NCBI RefSeq assembly: GCF_045277565.1
Contig: NZ_CP123584.1
Coordinates: 1,116,001-1,180,000 of the forward strand
Reading direction: 5' to 3'
Source of the DNA: Aliisedimentitalea scapharcae
GTDB taxonomy: Bacteria > Pseudomonadota > Alphaproteobacteria > Rhodobacterales > Rhodobacteraceae
Length of the DNA stretch: 64,000 nt
The translations under genes and the position numbers were made by a program. Each line of letters opens with the position of its first letter. Positions within the stretch are counted from its first letter, which is position 1. Under the pieces are notes generated by a model. It did not search any database and was not told the origin of the DNA. It worked only from the letters and a program-made list of their open reading frames with translations. Shown here in pieces: positions 16,313 to 25,079 of the stretch.

Positions 16313-17701
16313 ATGACGCAAACCGTACAGCTCCCTCTGTGGCTCTTTATCTTGATCGTGCTGTTTGCGGCGGTGACTTTTGCGTCGCATTTTCTGTTTC
16401 CGTCGGTGCGCTGGTTTTTTCGGCGGCGGCTGGAACGGGCGGTGAGCCGGTTGAACGAACGGCTGGAACGTCCGATCCAACCGTTCAAGCTGGCCCGGCG
16501 TCACGATATGATCCAGCGGTTGATCTATGATCCCCAGGTCTCACAGGCGGTGGTGGACCATGCGCGGGAACATGGCATTCCCGAGAACGTCGCCTTTGAG
16601 ACTGCGCGCCGGTATGCGCGTGAAATTGTGCCGTCGTTTTCGGCATTCGCCTATTTCGGGTTCGCCATCCGGGTGGCGCGGTTTCTGAGCAATTCGCTGT
16701 ACCGGGTCCGTTTGGGGCATGTGGACGATGTGGCGCTGCGCGAAATCGACCCCGAGGCGACAGTGGTATTCGTCATGAATCACCGGTCGAACATGGATTA
16801 TGTGCTGGTCACCTACCTGGCTGCGGATCGCACGACATTGTCCTATGCAGTCGGGGAATGGGCCCAGGTCTGGCCGCTGAGCCGTCTGATCCGGGCGATG
16901 GGGGCCTATTTCATCCGGCGCAAATCCCGCAGCGAATTGTATCGCAAGGTCCTGGCGACCTATGTGCGGCTGGCGACCAAGGCGGGTGTAACCCAGGCGA
17001 TGTTCCCCGAAGGCGGGCTGAGTCTGACAGGCGCGCTGATGCCGCCCAAGCTGGGTCTGTTGAAGTATATCGTCGATGGATATGACCCCGACGGGCATGA
17101 TGTGATCTTTATCCCGGTGGGGGTGAATTACGACCGGGTGCTCGAAGACAAGATCCTGACCTCTGCGGGGCGCGCCCGCGAACGGCGGTTCAATGCGCGG
17201 ATCGGCGTGATTGCCGGGCGGACGCTGAAACAATTCTGGTTGCGCGTGACGGGCCGGTTCCATCGCTTTGGCTATGCCGCGGTCAGCTTTGGCCATCCGA
17301 TATCGCTGAGCGACTTTGCGCAGGGGACGGACAAGGATATCACCGTTCCTTTGGCGCGCCATCTGATGCGGGGAATCGGTGATATTGTTCCGGTGCTGCC
17401 GGTGCCATTGGTGGCCTGGGTGATGCTGGAACATGGACCGCTCAGCCGGGCGGCCCTGAACATGCGCATGGAAAAGCTGATCGCCCGAATTCCGCACGCC
17501 CACATCCACATGCCGCGCCATGATCGGGACTATGCGGTCGAAGTCGGTCTGAGACAGCTGTTGGAGCGCGGAATTCTGTGCGAAAAGGACGACAAATTTG
17601 CGCCCGTCGCGCAGCACCGGGATCTGCTGGGCTATTACGCCAATTCGATCCGGCATCTGATCCCGCCGGATCTCGGGACCGTTTCTGCGCCTGCACAGTG
17701 A
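16313..17701 (+). CDS. PlsB-like glycerol-3-phosphate acyltransferase family protein
   Basis: A 462-residue protein with an N-terminal transmembrane helix and the four acyltransferase blocks: NHRSNMDY (HxxxxD), GAYFIRRKS, MFPEGGLSLTG (FxEGxxS) and FIPVGVNYDRV. The block I form HRSxxDY is the PlsB type and not the PlsC type. It would transfer an acyl chain to glycerol-3-phosphate or a related acceptor at the inner membrane. The ATG at 16313 has no visible RBS; upstream are AT-rich bases, so a leaderless transcript is possible. A longer in-frame extension to 16148 overlaps the divergent gene and is unlikely. Confidence 0.8.
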   Translation: MTQTVQLPLWLFILIVLFAAVTFASHFLFPSVRWFFRRRLERAVSRLNERLERPIQPFKLARRHDMIQRLIYDPQVSQAVVDHAREHGIPENVAFETARRYAREIVPSFSAFAYFGFAIRVARFLSNSLYRVRLGHVDDVALREIDPEATVVFVMNHRSNMDYVLVTYLAADRTTLSYAVGEWAQVWPLSRLIRAMGAYFIRRKSRSELYRKVLATYVRLATKAGVTQAMFPEGGLSLTGALMPPKLGLLKYIVDGYDPDGHDVIFIPVGVNYDRVLEDKILTSAGRARERRFNARIGVIAGRTLKQFWLRVTGRFHRFGYAAVSFGHPISLSDFAQGTDKDITVPLARHLMRGIGDIVPVLPVPLVAWVMLEHGPLSRAALNMRMEKLIARIPHAHIHMPRHDRDYAVEVGLRQLLERGILCEKDDKFAPVAQHRDLLGYYANSIRHLIPPDLGTVSAPAQ

Positions 17702-17835
17702 CTTTCTGCGCTCGCGAGGTCATAAAATTACAAAATTGATGTATTTGAGGTTGCATTATTGCGTGGCCATTCTTATTCCGAAGCTAGCACCGCGATTCTG
17801 CATTGCGGCAATTGACCAGAAATGAGGAGGCCACC

Positions 17836-19116
17836 ATGGCTTTGGACACCAACACCGATGTCTTGTCGTACGAGGCGCCTGAAAAAGACCTCTACGAGAT
17901 GGGCGAAATGCCCCCGATGGGCTTTGTGCCCAAGAAAATGTACGCTTGGGCCATCCGCAAGGAACGCCATGGCGAGCCGAACACCGCGATGGTGCAGGAA
18001 GTGGTAGACGTACCCGTGCTGGACAGCCACGAAGTGCTGGTTCTGGTGATGGCTGCCGGTGTGAACTATAATGGCGTCTGGGCGTCGTTGGGCACGCCGA
18101 TCTCGCCGTTTGACGGCCACAAGGCCCCGTATCACATTGCCGGGTCCGATGCCTCGGGGATCGTTTGGGCCGTGGGGTCCAAGGTGACCCGTTGGAAAGT
18201 CGGCGACGAAGTGGTCATCCACTGCAACCAGGACGACGGCGACGACGAAGAATGCAACGGTGGCGATCCGATGTTTTCGACCAGCCAGCGCATCTGGGGC
18301 TATGAAACGCCGGACGGGTCGTTTGCACAGTTCACCAACGTGCAGGCCCAGCAGCTGATGCCGCGCCCCAAGCACCTGACTTGGGAAGAGAGCGCCTGTT
18401 ACACGCTGACGTTGGCGACCGCATACCGGATGCTGTTCGGCCACGAGCCGCACGACCTGAAGCCGGGCCAGAACGTTCTGGTTTGGGGCGCGTCGGGTGG
18501 TCTAGGGTCTTATGCGATCCAGTTGATCAACACCGCGGGTGCAAATGCGATCGGTGTGATTTCGGACGAAAGCAAACGTGACTTTGTCATGGGGCTGGGT
18601 GCCAAGGGCGTTCTGAACCGCAAGGATTTCAATTGCTGGGGTCAGATGCCCACGGTGAACACGCCGGAATACGCCGCCTGGTTCAAGGAAGCGCGCAAAT
18701 TCGGCAAAGCCATCTGGGATATCACCGGCAAGGGCAACAATGTGGACATGGTGTTCGAACACCCGGGCGAAAGCACATTCCCGGTGTCGACTTTTGTCTG
18801 CAAAAAAGGCGGCATGGTCGTGATCTGTGCCGGGACCACCGGCTATAACCTGACCTTTGACGTGCGGTACATGTGGATGCACCAGAAGCGTTTGCAGGGG
18901 TCACACTTTGCCCATCTGAAACAGGCGGCTTCGGCCAACAAGCTGATGGTGGAACGTCGTCTGGATCCGTGCATGTCCGAAGTGTTCACCTGGGAAGATC
19001 TGCCAGAGGCACACATGAAGATGCGCCGCAACGAACACCTGCCCGGCAACATGTCGGTTCTGGTGCAGGCCCCCAAAACCGGTCTGCGCACTTTGGAAGA
19101 AGTTCTGGAAGCCTGA
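17836..19116 (+). CDS. ccr: Crotonyl-CoA carboxylase/reductase
   Basis: A 426-residue member of the medium-chain reductase family. MYAWAIRKERHGEPNTAM at the start, DASGIVWAVGSKVTRWKVGDEV, HCNQDDGDDEECNGGDPMF and the nucleotide-binding WGASGGLGSYAIQL follow the Ccr pattern, which is much more specific than a generic alcohol dehydrogenase. It makes (2S)-ethylmalonyl-CoA from crotonyl-CoA, CO2 and NADPH, the key step of the ethylmalonyl-CoA pathway. GAGGAGG at 17824-17830 sets the ATG. A strong terminator follows. Confidence 0.95.
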   Translation: MALDTNTDVLSYEAPEKDLYEMGEMPPMGFVPKKMYAWAIRKERHGEPNTAMVQEVVDVPVLDSHEVLVLVMAAGVNYNGVWASLGTPISPFDGHKAPYHIAGSDASGIVWAVGSKVTRWKVGDEVVIHCNQDDGDDEECNGGDPMFSTSQRIWGYETPDGSFAQFTNVQAQQLMPRPKHLTWEESACYTLTLATAYRMLFGHEPHDLKPGQNVLVWGASGGLGSYAIQLINTAGANAIGVISDESKRDFVMGLGAKGVLNRKDFNCWGQMPTVNTPEYAAWFKEARKFGKAIWDITGKGNNVDMVFEHPGESTFPVSTFVCKKGGMVVICAGTTGYNLTFDVRYMWMHQKRLQGSHFAHLKQAASANKLMVERRLDPCMSEVFTWEDLPEAHMKMRRNEHLPGNMSVLVQAPKTGLRTLEEVLEA

Positions 19117-19151
19117 ACGTAACCTTTTCGGTTCAGATTGACGACTCTCAG

Positions 19152-19188
19152 ACGCCCGCGAATCACCCGTTTGATTCGCGGGCGTTTT
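19152..19188 (+). terminator. Rho-independent terminator after ccr
   Basis: A perfect 14-bp stem (ACGCCCGCGAATCA and its complement, 6-base loop CCCGTT) directly followed by TTTT. It ends ccr transcription and isolates it from the quorum-sensing genes. Confidence 0.9.
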
Positions 19189-19301
19189 GCGTCGTTAACC
19201 TGATTTTGGGATTTCAGGGGTTTAAGAAACCGGCTCTCGCTATTTCTGGGGAGTAGAAACCAGTGAATATTCTTCGAATACGCGCTCGTGCTATAGTTGT
19301 G

Positions 19302-19318
19302 TTAACCTTTCATTAACC
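19302..19318 (+). promoter_or_regulatory. CtrA box upstream of the luxR unit
   Basis: TTAA-N7-TTAACC (19302-19318) matches the full CtrA consensus TTAA-N7-TTAA(C) of alphaproteobacteria. It lies 18 bases before the small ORF that precedes luxR, close enough to cover the transcription start. Confidence 0.6.
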
Positions 19319-19335
19319 TCTGCGGGGTGACTCTG

Positions 19336-19551
19336 ATGGCCAACAATGACTGGATACTGGACGTACTGGTGGATCTGAAATCCTTTGCATCTGCAAACGG
19401 GTTGGGGGTCCTGGCCGAACAGCTGGATGACACCATGCTGATAGCGGCAGCCGAAATCGCGTCCGTCAGGGATGGAGCTGTCAACAGCTATGGCGAACAA
19501 AGCCCGCTTGGATCGCATATTGGAAGAAATGGAAGCCACCGAAGCGCTTGA
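19336..19551 (+). CDS. Small protein preceding luxR
   Basis: A 71-residue protein starting ATG 19336 (in-frame GTG at 19327). The N-terminal 45 residues (NDWILDVLVDLKSFASANGL, then a helix with AEQLDDTMLIAAAEIA) form two likely helices with good codon use; the last 20 residues overlap the luxR start in another frame. Similar short genes sit before luxR-type genes in roseobacters as far as I recall. It might be a regulator partner or a coupling ORF. Function unknown. Confidence 0.6.
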   Translation: MANNDWILDVLVDLKSFASANGLGVLAEQLDDTMLIAAAEIASVRDGAVNSYGEQSPLGSHIGRNGSHRSA

Positions 19552-20209
19552 AGGGCTTCAGGCTGCTACGGAAAAGCTGCGCGATGCGTTTGGGGTCGAT
19601 CATATCGTCTACCATTGGGTCGACAGCGCAGGCGATCAATATGGGTGTGGCACTTATCAGCCGGACTGGGTGCAACGGTATCTCGATCAGAGCTATCTGC
19701 GTATAGATCCGGTGATCACGGGGTGTTTTCAACGCTTTCATCCGGTGGATTGGAAGCGGCTGGATTGGTCCACGAAACACGCACGGGTGTTTCTGGCGGA
19801 CGCCCTGAAACACGGGGTTGGGAATCAAGGGTATTCGATTCCCATCCGCGGACCTAACGGACAGTTTGCCTTGTTCACGGCGAACCATACCTGCGACGAT
19901 GACGCCTGGGCAAAGTTCATCGAAAAGTTCAGCCGGGACCTGATTCTGATCGCGCATTATTTTAACCGCAAAGCGTTGGAGTTCGAACCCAACCGGCAGC
20001 CCGAGCAATCCCGTGCGCTGTCCCCGCGTGAGGTGGACGCCATGACATTGTTGGCGATGGGATATAGCCGCGCGCAGGTTGCCAATACGCTGGCGATCTC
20101 TGAGCACACTCTGCGCGTGTACATCGAAAGTGCCCGATTCAAGCTGGGTGCCATGAACACAACACATGCCATTGCCCGCGCGATGAGCCGCGGTCTGATT
20201 GTGGTTTAA
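19490..20209 (+). CDS. LuxR-family quorum-sensing regulator
   Basis: A 239-residue protein. The N-terminal autoinducer-binding domain has HWVDSAGDQYGCGTY and YLRIDPVI (the Asp that binds the amide of acyl-homoserine lactones). The C-terminal GerE helix-turn-helix is at about residues 175-235: LSPREVDAMTLLAMGYSRAQ, then ISEHTLRVYIESARFKLG. It binds an acyl-homoserine lactone and controls target genes. Start 19490 or 19472 (both ATG) cannot be separated by RBS. It overlaps the small upstream ORF and precedes luxI. Confidence 0.88.
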   Translation: MANKARLDRILEEMEATEALEGLQAATEKLRDAFGVDHIVYHWVDSAGDQYGCGTYQPDWVQRYLDQSYLRIDPVITGCFQRFHPVDWKRLDWSTKHARVFLADALKHGVGNQGYSIPIRGPNGQFALFTANHTCDDDAWAKFIEKFSRDLILIAHYFNRKALEFEPNRQPEQSRALSPREVDAMTLLAMGYSRAQVANTLAISEHTLRVYIESARFKLGAMNTTHAIARAMSRGLIVV

Positions 20210-20236
20210 CGCGGCGGTCGCTGTTGTAGGCAGAAA

Positions 20237-20244
20237 TTAACCAT
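20237..20244 (+). promoter_or_regulatory. CtrA half-site upstream of luxI
   Basis: TTAACCAT, the half-site form often found in Rhodobacterales CtrA promoters, lies 48 bases before luxI. No clear lux-box palindrome is visible between luxR and luxI. Confidence 0.4.
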
Positions 20245-20291
20245 TGCTGTTCCATGTTTGTTCCCACGTTGGATGACAAGGGGACAAGCTC

Positions 20292-20930
20292 ATGCTGCGC
20301 TATATTTACGCAAACGACCTGCACAGATTTCCAAAACTGGCCCGCTCGATGTTTCAGGATCGCGCCGATCAATTCCGCACCCGTTTGGGGTGGGAAGTCA
20401 CGGTAGACGAAAACGGCGAAGAGCGGGACCAATATGATGACCTCAATCCGCTGTATGTGATTTGGGAGCAGGCAGACGGCACGCATGGTGGTTCGATGCG
20501 TTTCCTGCCGACCACCGGTCGCGTGATGATCAATGAAATCTTTGGCCACCTGACGGGGGGGGCTCCGATTTGCAGCCCCTTGATCTGGGAATGCACCCGG
20601 TTCTGTCTGGCCCGCGATGCGGGGGGCAATATTGCCGGTGCGTTGATGTTGGCGGGCGGTGAAATCATGCGGAATTTTGGGGTCAAACATTTTGCCGGTG
20701 TGTTCGACAAACGCATGGTGCGGATCTATCGCGCCATCGGATCGTCGCCCGAAATCCTGGGAACCGAAGGCGAGGGGCGAGACCAGATTAATGTTGGTCT
20801 GTGGGAGTTTACCCCGGACAGCTATGAGGTTGTCGCCAAACGTTGTGGCATCCCGACCGACGTGTCGCAACGCTGGTTCGATCAGTCCTTTGGCTATGTG
20901 GCCGAGCAGCCGTTGCCAATGTCGGCGTGA
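20292..20930 (+). CDS. luxI: Acyl-homoserine-lactone synthase (LuxI family)
   Basis: A 212-residue protein with the invariant LuxI residues: MFQDRADQFRTRLGWEV (Arg, Phe, Trp), the Asp pair of RDQYDDLNPLYVI, GSMRFLPT (Arg) and WECTRFCLA (Glu, Arg). It makes an acyl-homoserine lactone from S-adenosylmethionine and an acyl-ACP. GGGG at 20281-20284 is the RBS. With luxR upstream it forms a complete quorum-sensing circuit. Confidence 0.92.
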   Translation: MLRYIYANDLHRFPKLARSMFQDRADQFRTRLGWEVTVDENGEERDQYDDLNPLYVIWEQADGTHGGSMRFLPTTGRVMINEIFGHLTGGAPICSPLIWECTRFCLARDAGGNIAGALMLAGGEIMRNFGVKHFAGVFDKRMVRIYRAIGSSPEILGTEGEGRDQINVGLWEFTPDSYEVVAKRCGIPTDVSQRWFDQSFGYVAEQPLPMSA

Positions 20931-21003
20931 CGGCCCGGGCGCGGGGCGATATTAATGGGGGGAGCCACTGGTACCCCCCCGCAAGCGGTTGTAGGGTCGC
21001 GCC

Positions 21004-22539
21004 ATGACCGAGACCCCCAAGCCCCTAGTCCAGTTTTCCGATGATCAGGCCGCCGCATATGATGCGGTGACAGACATGTTGCGTCAGGCCGGTGTGGACC
21101 TGGACGACGGATTGTTGCAACCCCCGCGGGGGGAGGCCGGAGTCATGGCATTGGTCGGCAAGGCGGGGTCGGGCAAGACGCTGTTGCTGGCCCAGCTTTA
21201 CAAGGCGTTGGCGGACGCTGGGGTCGACATCGTTTCGGGGGATTACGAAAGTCGCAAAAAGGGCGAGCGCCGCACCCTGGCGGTATTGGCCCCGACCAAC
21301 AAGGCGGCGAGCGTGCTGCGCCTGCGCGGGGTTCCCGCGACAACGATTCATCGGATTCTGTATACTCCGGTCTATGACCCGGAATACGAACGCATTGCCG
21401 AATGGCTGGCCGGGAATGGCGATAAACCCGAAATCGAAGGGCTGAGCGAAGAAGCGTTGAACCGGGCGGTCGCCTTTTACGAAAAGAACAAATCCATGCC
21501 CGGTGCGCTGGCTGCTGCCGGGTTGCGCGGTTCGGATTTCATCACCGGCTGGAAGCGGCGCGAAGAGCCGTTGGACATCGGGTTTGTCGATGAATCATCC
21601 ATGCTGGATGATCGGCAGTTTGACGACCTGAAAGAGATTTTTCCAACGTTGCTGTTGTTTGGGGATCCGGCACAATTGGCCCCGGTCAACCAATCCGGTG
21701 CCATGGTCTTTGATGCGCTGCCGGACGACCGCAAGCTGGAACTGAAGCGGGTGCACAGGCAGGATGCGGACAACCCGATTCTGGATCTGGCGCACGCGCT
21801 GGCGGATCCACAGCTGGAATTTCACGATTTTGAGCAGATGATCGAAGACAGTGCGCGCCGCGATGATCGGGTGGTTTGGGGGCAACGGGTCGAAGTTGAC
21901 CTGATGGCCCGCAGCCCGGTTCTGGTCTGGCGCAATGCCACACGAATACGTCTGATCAACGCCTTTCGCAAAGTCTATGGCGCGCCCGAAGATGCGCTGA
22001 TGGAGGGGGAGCCGCTGATCTGTGACGGGATCGAACTGCCGCTGAAACACCGCAAGAAACGTCTCGATCTCGAGGCGCGGGGCCTGATCAAGGGCGCACA
22101 GGTCATCTATCTCGGTCCCGGACGCAAACCGGGGTTTTCACGATTGCACGTGATGGGGGCCGAGGATCCGCAGGTCAGCGCCGCATCCATCGTAAAAATC
22201 GAAATGCCGGATGAAGAAGAACCGTTTATCCCCTATGCCGCGCGGATGGGAGCGACGTTCCTGCATGGCGCGGCGGTGACCATTCACAAGGCCCAGGGAT
22301 CCCAATGGGGGACGGTTCAGGTCTTTGCCCCGGATCTGTATGCAGCAGCCCGTATGGGGCGTGTAGAGGCCGGACAGCCATTGTGGAAACGTCTGGCCTA
22401 TGTGGCGATAACGCGCGCCGAAGGGCGGCTGATCTGGGTGGTGCGCAATCGATTGTCCAAACCCACATCCAGCTTGCCGGTGGACGACCTGCGCGCTGCG
22501 GCGACACCGACGTTGAAACTGGAGGCTGAAACCGAATGA
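21004..22539 (+). CDS. RecD/Pif1-like superfamily 1 DNA helicase
   Basis: A 511-residue protein. Walker A is VGKAGSGKT at residues 50-58, motif Ia is LAPTNKAASVL, Walker B is GFVDESSM, motif III is LFGDPAQLAPVNQ, and motif VI regions are VTIHKAQGSQW and YVAITRAEGRL. It is shorter than RecD2 and lacks its N-terminal region, so it is a stand-alone 5'-3' helicase of the kind often annotated as ATP-dependent RecD-like. It probably acts in DNA repair. Its stop overlaps the start of the next gene (ATGA). Confidence 0.88.
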   Translation: MTETPKPLVQFSDDQAAAYDAVTDMLRQAGVDLDDGLLQPPRGEAGVMALVGKAGSGKTLLLAQLYKALADAGVDIVSGDYESRKKGERRTLAVLAPTNKAASVLRLRGVPATTIHRILYTPVYDPEYERIAEWLAGNGDKPEIEGLSEEALNRAVAFYEKNKSMPGALAAAGLRGSDFITGWKRREEPLDIGFVDESSMLDDRQFDDLKEIFPTLLLFGDPAQLAPVNQSGAMVFDALPDDRKLELKRVHRQDADNPILDLAHALADPQLEFHDFEQMIEDSARRDDRVVWGQRVEVDLMARSPVLVWRNATRIRLINAFRKVYGAPEDALMEGEPLICDGIELPLKHRKKRLDLEARGLIKGAQVIYLGPGRKPGFSRLHVMGAEDPQVSAASIVKIEMPDEEEPFIPYAARMGATFLHGAAVTIHKAQGSQWGTVQVFAPDLYAAARMGRVEAGQPLWKRLAYVAITRAEGRLIWVVRNRLSKPTSSLPVDDLRAAATPTLKLEAETE

Positions 22540-23270
22540 AGACAATCATCGTTACGGGGGCCAGTTCAGGCATAGGTCGATCCGTTGCAGAGATGTTTCT
22601 GGAGCAAGGGTGGCGGGTGGGTCTGCTGGCCCGACGCAAGAGCGTGCTGGACGAGATTGCCGCCGATCACCCGCAGGCCATTGTTCTGGCTGCGGATGTC
22701 ACCGATCCGCTGGCCGTGCAGGAGGCTTTTGACAGCTTTGTCGCCCAGGCGGGCCGATTGGATGTCCTGTTCAATAATGCAGGGATCTTTACCGCAGGCG
22801 GGACCATTGATGAAATCGCGCTGGAGGATTGGTATGCTTCGGTCAATGTAAACCTGAACGGCATGTTTCTGGCTGCGCGCGCGGGGTTTGCCGCGATGCG
22901 TCGGCAGACGCCCCAGGGCGGGCGGATCATCAACAATGGGTCAATCGCTGCCTATGTGCCGCGCCCGAATTCGGCCCCCTATGCGGCCACCAAAAGCGCC
23001 GTGACCGGTCTGACCCGCAGCCTGTCTCTGGATGGGCGGGCGTTCAATATCGCCTGTGGTCAGATCGATATTGGCAATGCGCGAACCCCGATGGTCGAAG
23101 AGTTGGGACACCGCGCTTTGGAGCAGGATCCATCGGCAGAGCCGCAACAGACGATGGCGGTCGAAGATGCCGCCCGATCCGTCCTGCATATGGCTGACCT
23201 GCCGCTGGAGGCCAATGTTCAGTTCATGACCGTGATGGCCACCCGGATGCCCTATATCGGACGCGGCTGA
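22536..23270 (+). CDS. SDR family oxidoreductase
   Basis: A 244-residue short-chain dehydrogenase. The nucleotide-binding motif is TGASSGIGRS near residue 7, then NNAGIF, the Ser of NNGSIAAY and the catalytic YAATKSAVTG. Substrate unknown. It overlaps the helicase stop by 4 bases, so it is co-translated with it, although no shared role is clear. It meets the minus-strand TIGR02186 gene tail to tail. Confidence 0.88.
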   Translation: MKTIIVTGASSGIGRSVAEMFLEQGWRVGLLARRKSVLDEIAADHPQAIVLAADVTDPLAVQEAFDSFVAQAGRLDVLFNNAGIFTAGGTIDEIALEDWYASVNVNLNGMFLAARAGFAAMRRQTPQGGRIINNGSIAAYVPRPNSAPYAATKSAVTGLTRSLSLDGRAFNIACGQIDIGNARTPMVEELGHRALEQDPSAEPQQTMAVEDAARSVLHMADLPLEANVQFMTVMATRMPYIGRG

Positions 23271-23297
23271 GCGTGCCCGCTCAGCCTGTGTTCACGT

Positions 23298-24062
23298 TCA
23301 ACCGTTGCGCAGCAATCGGAAGGCCGCCGAAGCACCCCAGCCGGCTGCAATGGCGATCGCCAGGGACATCAGCCCATACCAGAACGGCTGTTCGCGCGAC
23401 ATATTGAACAGGATCCGTTCCAATCCGACTTTGCGGACGTCGATCACGGTTTCATATTGCGACACGACCTGGCCTTCGCGTGTCAGGTAGATCCGTGCAG
23501 AGTAATCGCCTTCGGTCAGATCTGCGGGCATGTCGATTGCGGTGCGAAACAGGGTTTGCTGATCGACCGCGACGGTGTTTTCACGCACCGAGTATAGCCC
23601 GCGATCTGCGCGGATGCGCACCACGGCATCGGCAAAATCCTGAGCGCCACGAATATGCATGGCGGCACCAACCGATCGGATCGCCCGTTCGATCGACACC
23701 CGATAGCGCAGATCTTCGGTGTCGGTCAGCACCTGTTTGAAGGGGGCGCTGGTGGCGACGGCGTAAAAGCTGGGCGCAGAATCGACCAGAACGGAATCCA
23801 CATTGACCCAGATTCCCAGTTTCTTTTCCTTGCGCCTGACCGTTACTGGGTGGGCCGGTCCCGAAACAGTCACCACGACCTCCAGCGGTGGACCATCGGG
23901 AATCGGTGTTTCCCGTTTGACCGCGCCAAAGATCAGGATTTCGGAGCCATCGAATGTGGCGGTGATCGCCACGCGGTCCTGGCTGAGGCCCAGCACCACT
24001 TCTTCCTGAGCGGAGGCAATCGGGGCAAACAACAGGGCGACAACCAGCAAGACATAACGCAT
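23298..24062 (-). CDS. TIGR02186 family membrane-anchored protein
   Basis: A 254-residue protein with a signal peptide (MRYVLLVVALLFAPIASA-QE), an extracytoplasmic domain of beta-strand character (VVLGLSQDRVAITATFDGSE, PLEVVVTVSGP) and a C-terminal transmembrane helix (FWYGLMSLAIAIAAGWGASA). This matches the TIGR02186 family, usually encoded next to a TauE/SafE permease, as here. Role unknown, perhaps in export of sulfur compounds. GGGGGA precedes the ATG at 24062; the start is 2 bases from the permease stop. Confidence 0.85.
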   Translation of the reverse strand: MRYVLLVVALLFAPIASAQEEVVLGLSQDRVAITATFDGSEILIFGAVKRETPIPDGPPLEVVVTVSGPAHPVTVRRKEKKLGIWVNVDSVLVDSAPSFYAVATSAPFKQVLTDTEDLRYRVSIERAIRSVGAAMHIRGAQDFADAVVRIRADRGLYSVRENTVAVDQQTLFRTAIDMPADLTEGDYSARIYLTREGQVVSQYETVIDVRKVGLERILFNMSREQPFWYGLMSLAIAIAAGWGASAAFRLLRNG

Positions 24063-24064
24063 GA

Positions 24065-24985
24065 TCAATGTCCCCCGGAGGCGCCGAGCGAAAACAGCTC
24101 GGACGGCATCAGCAAGAGTTCCAGAGCCAGTTTCCCGCAGACCACAAGAACCATCAGAGCCAGCAGAACACGAAGCTGCTCTGCCTTGAGATACACACCG
24201 ATCCGGGTGCCGATCTGGGCACCAATGACGCCGCCGACCAGCAGCAAAACGGCCAGAACGATATCAACCGTATAGTTCGTCGTGGCGTGCAGCATGGTTG
24301 TGAAAGCGGTAACCATGATGATCTGGAACAGCGACGTGCCCACAACCACCTTGGTCGGCATTCCGAGGATGTAGATCATCGCAGGAACCATGATGAAGCC
24401 ACCGCCGACACCCATGATGGCGGCCAGGATACCCACGGCAATGCCCACCAGGATGGGGGGGATGACCGAAATGTACAGGCCCGACGTGCGAAACCGCATC
24501 TTGAAGGGCAGGGCATGAACCCAGCCGCGCTGGCGGCGAGGGGCAGGCGCAGCCCCGGTTTTCTTGGCCTTGCGGATGGCGTTCAAGCTTTCGATGAACA
24601 TCAACCCGCCGACGATGCCCAGGAACACGACGTAACACAATTTGACCAGCAGATCGACCTGACCCAGCGCCTTGAGATAGTTGAACACAACCACCCCGAT
24701 GGCCGCGCCGATCAAACCTCCGACCTGTAGGACCAACCCCATCTTTATGTCGACCGTTCGTCGTTTGAAATGCGCCAGAACGCCGGAAAACGACGAAGCC
24801 ACAATCTGGTTCGCTTCGGTTGCCACGGCCACAGCCGGGGGGATGCCGATAAAGAACAGCAACGGGGTCATCAGAAAGCCACCGCCAACACCAAACATGC
24901 CGGAAAGAACACCGACCATGCCGCCCAGACCGAGCAGCAGGAATGCGTTGACGGAAACTTCTGCAATGGGGAGGTATATCTGCAT
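24065..24985 (-). CDS. TauE/SafE family sulfite/anion exporter
   Basis: A 306-residue protein with about eight transmembrane helices in two homologous halves. The repeated motif is GMFGVGGGFLMTPLL in the first half and AIMGVGGGFIMVPAMI in the second, typical of TauE/SafE (TSUP). It may export sulfite, sulfoacetate or a related organic anion. The paired TIGR02186 gene follows immediately. No sulfonate breakdown gene is close. Confidence 0.9.
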   Translation of the reverse strand: MQIYLPIAEVSVNAFLLLGLGGMVGVLSGMFGVGGGFLMTPLLFFIGIPPAVAVATEANQIVASSFSGVLAHFKRRTVDIKMGLVLQVGGLIGAAIGVVVFNYLKALGQVDLLVKLCYVVFLGIVGGLMFIESLNAIRKAKKTGAAPAPRRQRGWVHALPFKMRFRTSGLYISVIPPILVGIAVGILAAIMGVGGGFIMVPAMIYILGMPTKVVVGTSLFQIIMVTAFTTMLHATTNYTVDIVLAVLLLVGGVIGAQIGTRIGVYLKAEQLRVLLALMVLVVCGKLALELLLMPSELFSLGASGGH

Positions 24986-25079
24986 GACCCTTGTTAGACT
25001 GTTGGGCCGTGCAAAATCAATATGCTATGCCGCCGCGCAGCAAATGGACTGATGCGCGGCGAATAACTGGACTTAACCG

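Noticed and set aside
16541..17656. 371-codon antisense ORF opposite the PlsB-like gene
   Set aside because: Same reason: all four acyltransferase blocks are on the plus strand.
17836..19116. ccr as an ordinary zinc alcohol dehydrogenase
   Set aside because: The Ccr-specific stretches, length and linkage to ecm and mch favour the carboxylase/reductase.
20210..20291. lux box between luxR and luxI
   Set aside because: No palindrome of the lux-box kind is visible; only a CtrA-type half-site was found.
20952..20978. Terminator after luxI (GGGGGG ... CCCCCC)
   Set aside because: Only a six-pair GC stem with a long loop and no U-tract; not strong enough to call.
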